Part shown: one piece after another, positions 32,803-37,554 of the stretch
How the letters are laid out: each line of letters starts with the position of its first letter
Numbering within the stretch: position 1 is the stretch's first letter
Source of the DNA: Sphingomonadales bacterium
GTDB lineage: Bacteria > Pseudomonadota > Alphaproteobacteria > Sphingomonadales > Sphingomonadaceae
Assembly (NCBI GenBank): GCA_028869175.1
Contig: JAGWTB010000016.1
Coordinates: 1 to 37,554 of the forward strand
Direction: 5' to 3'
DNA length: 37,554 bases
Made by a program: the position numbers and the translations under genes
Notes under the pieces: generated by a model
What the model saw: the letters and a program-made list of their open reading frames with translations, nothing else
Told to the model about the DNA's origin: nothing
The model's database searches: none

Positions 32803-32857
32803 CCGCCAACCCCGTCCCGCCGATGGCATCGGCCCGCAGCGAGGCCGGGGTTGGCGG
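32803..32857. repeat. 12-bp inverted repeat next to the YmgE-like gene
   Basis: CCGCCAACCCCG (32803-32814) and CGGGGTTGGCGG (32846-32857) are perfect inverted copies around 31 bases, just past the stop of the YmgE-like gene. No T run follows on the minus strand, so it is a stable hairpin, perhaps protecting the message end, but not a canonical intrinsic terminator. Confidence 0.55.
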
Positions 32858-32864
32858 AAGTCGG

Positions 32865-33128
32865 CTAGCGAACGCGTCCGCGCTGAACCAGGTTGATGAT
32901 CCCCAGCAGGATCACCGCACCGACGACGGCGATGACCAGACCGGTGATCGAGAAGTGCTGGACCGAGCCGGCGATGCCGAAACGATTGGCGACGAGGTTG
33001 CCGACAATCGAGCCGACGCAGCCGACGATGACGTTCCACATGATGCCCATCGAGGCGTCGCGGTTCATCACCATGCTGGCCAGCCAGCCGGCAATCCCGC
33101 CCACGATCAATGCAATAATCCAGCCCAT
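32865..33128 (-). CDS. YmgE/GlsB-type transglycosylase-associated membrane protein
   Basis: This 87-residue protein has about three hydrophobic helices and a glycine-rich pattern (MGWIIALIVGGIAGWLASMVM, split by small residues; later NVIVGCVGSIVGN). These are typical of the GlsB/YeaQ/YmgE family, often linked to stress; the biochemical role is unknown. The ATG at 33128 has GGAGG six bases upstream, which fixes the start against the much longer open frame. Confidence 0.9.
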   Translation of the reverse strand: MGWIIALIVGGIAGWLASMVMNRDASMGIMWNVIVGCVGSIVGNLVANRFGIAGSVQHFSITGLVIAVVGAVILLGIINLVQRGRVR

Positions 33129-33199
33129 AGATTCCTCCGTCATTCCTTGCGACCCCTGCCTGCCGCCCCGGCCTTTCGGCGCGGCTTGGCCCGGACAGG

Positions 33200-33233
33200 A
33201 AAAACCAGCCGGAAACCGAAGTTCCCGGCTGGT
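33200..33233 (-). terminator. Intrinsic terminator downstream of sciP
   Basis: Read on the minus strand, ACCAGCCGG pairs with CCGGCTGGT through a 12-base centre that extends the stem by three more pairs after one mismatch. TTTTTCC follows. It lies 67 bp after the sciP stop and upstream of the YmgE-like gene. Confidence 0.8.
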
Positions 33234-33299
33234 CAGAGCGTACAACGATCACGGTCGGCTGTCGCGGCGATTTTCAGTCGCCCGGCCTGACCCCGCCGG

Positions 33300-33599
33300 T
33301 CAGTACTTGAGCTGTCGCTCGTAGAGGTCGCGGTAGTGCTGGATTCGCGTGACTCGCAGGCCCTGCATACCCGATCGGTCGACCGCGCGCTGCCACGAGG
33401 CGAATTCCTCGAGCGTCAGGCTGTAACGCTCGCAGACCTCGTCAATGCTCAGCAACCCGCCATTGACCGCCGCAACGACTTCCGCCTTGCGTCGCACGAC
33501 CCAGCGGGTGGTGCTTGGCGGAGGAAGACTGTCGAGCGAAAGCGGTTCGCCGAGAGGCCCGATGACCATTGCCGGTCGGATTTTCTGGTTCTCAATCAT
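33300..33599 (-). CDS. sciP: CtrA inhibitor SciP (DUF1153)
   Basis: The 99-residue protein is nearly all one DUF1153 helix-turn-helix domain, with RWVVRRKAEVVAAVNGGLLS, SIDEVCERYSLTLEEFASW and GLRVTRIQHYRD. In Caulobacter SciP binds CtrA and DNA and blocks CtrA-driven transcription in G1. The match in length and sequence is strong, and the family is confined to alphaproteobacteria, which supports the taxonomic call. The ATG shares a base with the stop of the small upstream gene, so the two are coupled. Confidence 0.93.
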   Translation of the reverse strand: MIENQKIRPAMVIGPLGEPLSLDSLPPPSTTRWVVRRKAEVVAAVNGGLLSIDEVCERYSLTLEEFASWQRAVDRSGMQGLRVTRIQHYRDLYERQLKY

Positions 33600-33919
33600 C
33601 ACTGTCCTCGATCGCCAGGCTCGGTTGCATCGGCGATAATTGCATCCTTGCCTGAGACGTCTTTGCCATCGGCTAAAGCAGTTGGGTTAACGCCGCGTTG
33701 GGCTTTGCCCCAGGCGAGCAGCGATCGGGCTGCCCGCGCATCGAAACTGCCGCCGGGTGTTTCGGCGACCTGGGCGGGGCCGAACGCCAGCCGGCAGGAA
33801 CGCGCGGCGGCAAAGCGTGCGCGCAGCCCGTCCCAGTCGAAACCAGCGTGGGCGCTGCTTTCTCCAGCCAGTCCGGCCTGCCTGCGCAGCCGAAGTTCCT
33901 GTTCGAATCCCAAGTCCAT
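33599..33919 (-). CDS. Small protein of unknown function coupled to sciP
   Basis: This 106-residue soluble protein has no signal peptide or membrane helix. Its sequence is Ala- and Arg-rich with an amphipathic N-terminal half (FEQELRLRRQAGLA, FDWDGLRARFAAARSCRLAF). The stop overlaps the sciP start by one base, which argues that it is real. I recall similar small proteins upstream of sciP in sphingomonads but cannot name a family. It might modulate the same cell-cycle step as SciP; that is only positional. Confidence 0.65.
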   Translation of the reverse strand: MDLGFEQELRLRRQAGLAGESSAHAGFDWDGLRARFAAARSCRLAFGPAQVAETPGGSFDARAARSLLAWGKAQRGVNPTALADGKDVSGKDAIIADATEPGDRGQ

Positions 33920-34070
33920 TGACGCCGGGATAGACCAGCGAACGTCAAGGGCAGGTAAAGCGCGGCTTTACCTCGCGTTGACTTAGGTTAAGGGCGGCGA
34001 AAGCCTTCGGCAAAACCGGCGCAACTGCGCGCTTTTGCGCGACGGCGGACGAAGGTGTATGGGCCGCGCC

Positions 34071-35225
34071 ATGTCGATTTTATCGTCCCTTTTGAGCGCT
34101 GGCGAAGCCGAATCGCTGTTCCAGCTGCCTGCGCCGCTGGCGAAAAGGCGAATCGTTGTGGCCATGTCGGGCGGAGTCGACAGCTCGGTCGTCGCCGCGC
34201 TCGCCGCCGCGAGCGGAGCCGAAACCATCGGCGTGACCCTGCAGCTTTATGACTACGGCGCGGCGACCGGTCGCAAGGGTGCCTGCTGCGCCGGCGACGA
34301 TATCCGCGATGCGCGCGCCGTCGCCGACCGGCTGGGCATCGCGCACTATGTGTTCAATCACGAAAGCGCCTTTCGGGAAGAGGTGGTCGAACGCTTTGCC
34401 GACGAATACATGGCCGGGCGTACGCCGATCCCCTGCATCCGCTGCAACATGGGGCCAAAGTTCACCGACCTGTTCGCCATGGCGCGCGAACTGGGGGCGG
34501 ACTGCCTCGCCACCGGCCACTATGTCAGACGCATGGCAGCCGCGGGCGGGCCTGAACTGCACCGCGCGGTCGATCCGGCGCGCGACCAGAGCTACTTTCT
34601 CTACGCCACCACCGACGCCCAGCTGGACTACCTGCGGTTTCCGCTGGGCGGCATGGCCAAGAGCGAGGTCCGCCGGCTGGCCGAAGCGGCGGGGCTGCGC
34701 GTGGCGGGCAAGCCCGACAGCCAGGACATCTGCTTCGTTCCCGATGGCGACTATGCCGCCGTGGTGCGCAAACTGCGGCCCGAGGCCGATGCGCCGGGTG
34801 ACATCGTCGAGGTGACCAGCGGCGCGGTGCTGGGGCGGCATCGCGGAATCGTGCATTACACCGTGGGTCAGCGCCGGGGACTGGAGATCGGCGGCCAGCC
34901 CGAACCGCTCTATGTCACCGGCATCGACGCGGCGGCACGGCGGCTGCTGGTCGGGCCGAAGCGGCTGCTTGCGGTCGGCGCGGCGCATCTCGTCGAAACC
35001 AACCGCATCGGGCCGCTGCCCGATGTTCCGCTGCAGGCCAAGGTCCGCTCTCTGGCCAGGCCGGTGTCGGTCACGCTGGAAGGGACGCCGGGCGATGGCG
35101 CATCGGTGATCCTGCGCTTTGCCGCGCCCGAATATGGCGTTGCGCCGGGCCAGGCGGCAGTGCTCTACGCGGGTGACCGGGTGGTCGGCGGCGGCTGGAT
35201 CGCCGGCACCGAACCGGCAGCGTGA
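34071..35225 (+). CDS. mnmA: tRNA-specific 2-thiouridylase MnmA
   Basis: The 384-residue enzyme thiolates U34 of tRNA Lys, Glu and Gln. It has the PP-loop SGGVDS (about 33-38), the catalytic cysteines Cys125 (in [10 protein letters not shown]) and Cys221 (in [11 protein letters not shown]), GHYVRR, and the RDQSYFL segment that contacts tRNA. The start is uncertain between 34071 and 34059: a GAAGG site at 34051 is too close to the latter and far from the former. The N-terminal lead before the PP-loop is longer than in E. coli, as in many alphaproteobacteria. Confidence 0.95.
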   Translation: MSILSSLLSAGEAESLFQLPAPLAKRRIVVAMSGGVDSSVVAALAAASGAETIGVTLQLYDYGAATGRKGACCAGDDIRDARAVADRLGIAHYVFNHESAFREEVVERFADEYMAGRTPIPCIRCNMGPKFTDLFAMARELGADCLATGHYVRRMAAAGGPELHRAVDPARDQSYFLYATTDAQLDYLRFPLGGMAKSEVRRLAEAAGLRVAGKPDSQDICFVPDGDYAAVVRKLRPEADAPGDIVEVTSGAVLGRHRGIVHYTVGQRRGLEIGGQPEPLYVTGIDAAARRLLVGPKRLLAVGAAHLVETNRIGPLPDVPLQAKVRSLARPVSVTLEGTPGDGASVILRFAAPEYGVAPGQAAVLYAGDRVVGGGWIAGTEPAA

Positions 35226-35229
35226 ACAC

Positions 35230-35595
35230 TCAATCGTTCCACTTGTCCAGCACGCAGCCTTCGCCGGGCCGGTAGGTAGCAGTCTGGGTGGAGACCAGCG
35301 GGAAGCGTGCGGTGACGCTTTTGGCCACCTTGTCCGCGCTCAGCACGACCAGCCCCATGCCCGGTTCGAAATCCTTGCGGCAATCCGATAGTCCGCGTCC
35401 GCCGATAAAGTGGCAGGAACAGCCGACGCGCGCGCCATAGGATGCCCCGGTACGGCCATAGGAACGCAGCGTCGGCCAGGACAGGACCAATGCCACGACC
35501 ACGGCAAGCGCAACCCAGACCAGCACGACCCGTGACCAGCGGCGGGGCCGTGCGCCGGGGCGCGGGGGCAGGCGTTGGGGCTTTGCAGTTGCCAT
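35230..35595 (-). CDS. Small membrane-anchored protein with CxCH motif, unknown function
   Basis: The 121-residue protein has a basic N-terminus, one membrane helix (about 22-39) and a short outside domain. That domain has Cys59, Cys61-His62 (GCSCHF), Cys72 and Cys114 near the C-terminus. The Cys spacing is not CxxCH, so it is not a c-haem site; disulfides or metal binding are possible. It lies convergently 4 bp after mnmA and divergently 31 bp from the serine hydrolase gene. No family is recognised. Confidence 0.7.
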   Translation of the reverse strand: MATAKPQRLPPRPGARPRRWSRVVLVWVALAVVVALVLSWPTLRSYGRTGASYGARVGCSCHFIGGRGLSDCRKDFEPGMGLVVLSADKVAKSVTARFPLVSTQTATYRPGEGCVLDKWND

Positions 35596-35626
35596 CGGTG
35601 CTCGCGTTGCGCATGGGTTGCGCGCC

Positions 35627-36751
35627 ATGCTGACGCGCCGCGCCTCCCTTATCCTGCCCTTGCTGGTGCTGCCAGCCCTGATCGGTTGCGGGCCGCAGCG
35701 CGGCACATTGCCGCCGCTGGACCCGGCGGCGCTCAAGGTGGTGGTGCAGCAGCCGGGCGTGCCGCGCGAATCGCTCGCCCGCGCGGTGGACGCCCTGTTC
35801 ACCGATGAAGAGGCGCAGGAAACCCGCGCGCTGCTGGTGGTCTATGCTGGGCGCGTGGTCGCGGAACGCTATGCCGCGCCCTATCACGAGAACACCCGTT
35901 TCGTGAGCTGGTCAATGGCCAAGTCGATCACCGGCGTGATGATCGGGCTGCTGGTGGCCGACGGGCGGTTGCGGCTCGACGAATCGGTGCCGGTGCCTGC
36001 CTGGCAGCGCCCGGGCGATTCGCGCGGCGAGATCACCTTGCGGCAGCTGTTGCAGATGCGCTCCGGCCTGCGCCACCGTGAGGAGGCTGATCCGGTCTAC
36101 GATGCCGATACCGTGCGGATGCTGTTCCTTGACGGGCGCGACGACATGGCCGCCTTCGCCGAGGCGCAGCCGCTGGAGACCGAGGCGGGCCGCAAGTTCA
36201 AGTATTCCTCGGCCACCAGCGTCATACTCGCCGATCTGGCGGCGCGCTCGCTGACCGACAGCACCGATCCGCATTTCCGCCGTCAGGCCGTGGCCGATTA
36301 CCTGCGCACCCGTCTGTTCGAGCCGGTGGGGATGAAATCGATGGTCCCCGAATTCGATGCGGCGGGCACGCTGATCGGTTCAAGCCTGATCCACGGCACC
36401 GCGCGCGACTGGGCGAAATTCGGCGAGTTCCTGCGCAACGGCGGAGCGGTGAAGGGCGCGCAGGTGATCCCGCGGGCCTGGATCGACTTCATGACCCAGT
36501 CCAGCCCGCGCAATCCGGGGTACGGTGCACAGTTGTGGCTCAATCACCCGCAGGTCGATGACGGCCAGCTGCGCTTTCCGGGTGCGCCGCAGAATGCTTT
36601 CGCGGCGATCGGCCATCTCGGCCAGTACGTGTTCGTCTCGCCCTCGCAGAAGCTGACGATCGTGCGGCTCGGCAAGACGGAGGAAGCCCATCGCGGCACG
36701 GTTGTCCGCCGCATGATGGCGGTGGCCGCGCTGTTTCCCAGGAGTGAATAA
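35627..36751 (+). CDS. Beta-lactamase-fold serine hydrolase lipoprotein
   Basis: The 374-residue protein has a lipobox LIGC (Cys21) and a class C beta-lactamase-like domain. Ser96 and Lys99 form the SxxK motif (SMAK) and KYSSATS supplies the Tyr-containing second motif. HLGQYV near 330 takes the place of the third KTG-type motif. Family members include esterases and peptidases of the AmpC fold; true beta-lactamase activity cannot be claimed. The ATG at 35627 begins the signal peptide; a TTG three codons earlier is possible. Confidence 0.9.
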   Translation: MLTRRASLILPLLVLPALIGCGPQRGTLPPLDPAALKVVVQQPGVPRESLARAVDALFTDEEAQETRALLVVYAGRVVAERYAAPYHENTRFVSWSMAKSITGVMIGLLVADGRLRLDESVPVPAWQRPGDSRGEITLRQLLQMRSGLRHREEADPVYDADTVRMLFLDGRDDMAAFAEAQPLETEAGRKFKYSSATSVILADLAARSLTDSTDPHFRRQAVADYLRTRLFEPVGMKSMVPEFDAAGTLIGSSLIHGTARDWAKFGEFLRNGGAVKGAQVIPRAWIDFMTQSSPRNPGYGAQLWLNHPQVDDGQLRFPGAPQNAFAAIGHLGQYVFVSPSQKLTIVRLGKTEEAHRGTVVRRMMAVAALFPRSE

Positions 36752-36795
36752 CGCCATATCCGGAACTATCGATCCGGAAGTCCGGCACTCGCCTT

Positions 36796-37305
36796 TCAGG
36801 GATACTTCATCTGCACCCGGGTCGACAGGCCCGCGCGCGGCACGGCCAGGCGGACCGAGCGGAACGTGGGCAGACCCGCCAGCGTCGAGGGATTGTTCGA
36901 AAAACCGAAACCCTCTTCGGGGAAGCCGATGGTCGACCGATCGAACTTCTGGTTGGCGTTTTCGTCGTGATAGAGCGCCAGGGCATAGATGCCTGGCTGC
37001 GGCACGAAAATGCAGGTGTGGGTGACGCCCGCCTGCGCATTGCTGCGTCCGACATAGAGCGACCCGTGCTTCACCAGGAACTTGCGCGGATTATCGGCAT
37101 AGAGCGTTACCGCCATCAGGCCGCGACTGCTGCGCACGCCATCCACGGTAACGTTGAGCCAGGTGGCGCTGGCCGGGCCGGTGCAACCGGGCGGCGCACC
37201 TGCCGGGGCGTCGGCAGGCGCTGCGGTGGGCAGCGCCAGCGCTGCAACACCGGCAACGACGCAGGCGATGGCGGCCGCTGGGTGCAGTCGTCTCGGCAAG
37301 CTCAT
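36796..37305 (-). CDS. DUF2141 exported protein
   Basis: The 169-residue precursor has a signal peptide (about 1-31). It contains an immunoglobulin-like DUF2141 domain with SSRGLMAVTLY, PGIYALALYHDENANQKFDRS and GFPEEGFGFSNNP, the last two being the family signature. The function is unknown. Gene and serine hydrolase are convergent, 44 bp apart. An IS630-like end lies about 120 bp upstream of the start and may affect its promoter. Confidence 0.88.
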   Translation of the reverse strand: MSLPRRLHPAAAIACVVAGVAALALPTAAPADAPAGAPPGCTGPASATWLNVTVDGVRSSRGLMAVTLYADNPRKFLVKHGSLYVGRSNAQAGVTHTCIFVPQPGIYALALYHDENANQKFDRSTIGFPEEGFGFSNNPSTLAGLPTFRSVRLAVPRAGLSTRVQMKYP

Positions 37306-37426
37306 AGAGGTTCGATCCTGGCGGGCAGTGAGTGGGAAGTCGGCGGACGATCAGGCCATAGCCCCGCTTTGCAGGCCGGATCGAACGGAGGTTCCAGTGC
37401 CGGCTCCTCAACCGGCACAGCAGTGC

Positions 37427-37554
37427 TAGAGCGACTTGCGATTAATCTGCAACATACCCGGATTCCTTGAGGTAGTTCGAGCATTCATCGGGCGAGTAGA
37501 GTTCGCAGATTGATCCGACGGCTTGCCAGAGGGCATCGATGGTCCGTGGTTTGG
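37427..37554 (-). mobile_element. IS630-like insertion sequence, one end, cut by window edge
   Basis: The segment contains the transposase C-terminus and its downstream end. A TA dinucleotide at 37427-37428, the target of IS630/Tc1 elements, precedes GAGCGACTTGCG, which is a plausible terminal inverted repeat. The exact boundary cannot be proved without the other end. Confidence 0.65.
37442..37554 (-). CDS. IS630-family transposase, C-terminal fragment
   Basis: The last 37 codons are visible. They read as RTIDALWQAVGSICELYSPD followed by a segment with ECSNYLKESGYVAD and a TAA stop. This is the conserved tail of IS630-type DDE transposases seen in rhizobia and sphingomonads. The rest lies past the right edge, so intactness is unknown. 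Confidence 0.85.
   Translation of the reverse strand, partial: KPRTIDALWQAVGSICELYSPDECSNYLKESGYVAD

Noticed and set aside
32803..32857. Intrinsic terminator of the YmgE-like gene
   Set aside because: The stem is strong but no T run follows on the minus strand and the loop is 31 bases.
35230..35595. CSCH in the small protein as a c-type haem site
   Set aside because: The spacing is CxCH, not CxxCH, and no other haem signature is present.
35627..36751. Beta-lactamase resistance gene
   Set aside because: Only the fold and SxxK motif are shared; many such lipoproteins are esterases or peptidases, so resistance is not claimed.

Overview
The window is high-GC DNA with gene content typical of an alphaproteobacterium of the order Sphingomonadales. 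Supporting genes are a SciP-type CtrA inhibitor, ALA-synthase-type hemA, a stand-alone sucC beside etfBA, a TonB receptor with a PepSY membrane protein, and many tightly overlapping TGATG or ATGA gene junctions. Assignment is by protein resemblance and gene order; no rRNA or tRNA gene was seen.

Region 1 (1-15153) is the striking part. Reading leftward on the minus strand from 11701 there is a predicted di-haem b-type membrane cytochrome, a 24-CxxCH cytochrome, a 41-CxxCH cytochrome, and an outer-membrane beta-barrel protein with SPOR-like and TPR parts. The same strand continues with ccmF, ccmG, ccmH, a shortened ccmI-like gene and the start of hemA. Divergently on the plus strand lie a full-length CcmI-like TPR protein, a membrane-anchored Fe-S/flavin pyridine-nucleotide oxidoreductase with permuted segment order, and an orphan OmpR-type response regulator. 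I infer an electron conduit: NAD(P)H or quinol, then cytochrome b, then 65 c-type haems, then an outer-membrane barrel. Cytochrome c maturation and haem synthesis genes sit beside it. It resembles known porin-cytochrome conduits in logic, but I do not recognise its parts as Mtr, Pio or Omb proteins.

Region 2 (15181-19461) is a minus-strand set of DUF2946-like protein, TonB-dependent receptor and PepSY membrane protein with a His/Met-rich loop, probably for metal (perhaps copper) acquisition. Region 3 (19505-26896) is mostly housekeeping: nadC, a CorC/HlyC-type protein, an OmpA-type lipoprotein, a CysQ/inositol-monophosphatase-like enzyme, sucC, etfB and etfA, with clear intrinsic terminators and a strong palindrome before etfB. 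Region 4 (26967-32637) is an RND efflux operon (adaptor, pump, DUF445 protein). Region 5 (32865-37554) holds a YmgE-like protein, sciP with a coupled small gene, mnmA, a small membrane protein, a serine hydrolase lipoprotein, a DUF2141 protein, and the end of an IS630-like element cut by the window edge.

No intergenic stretch exceeds 300 bases. The largest are the divergent gap at 11702-11938 and the gap at 32638-32864.
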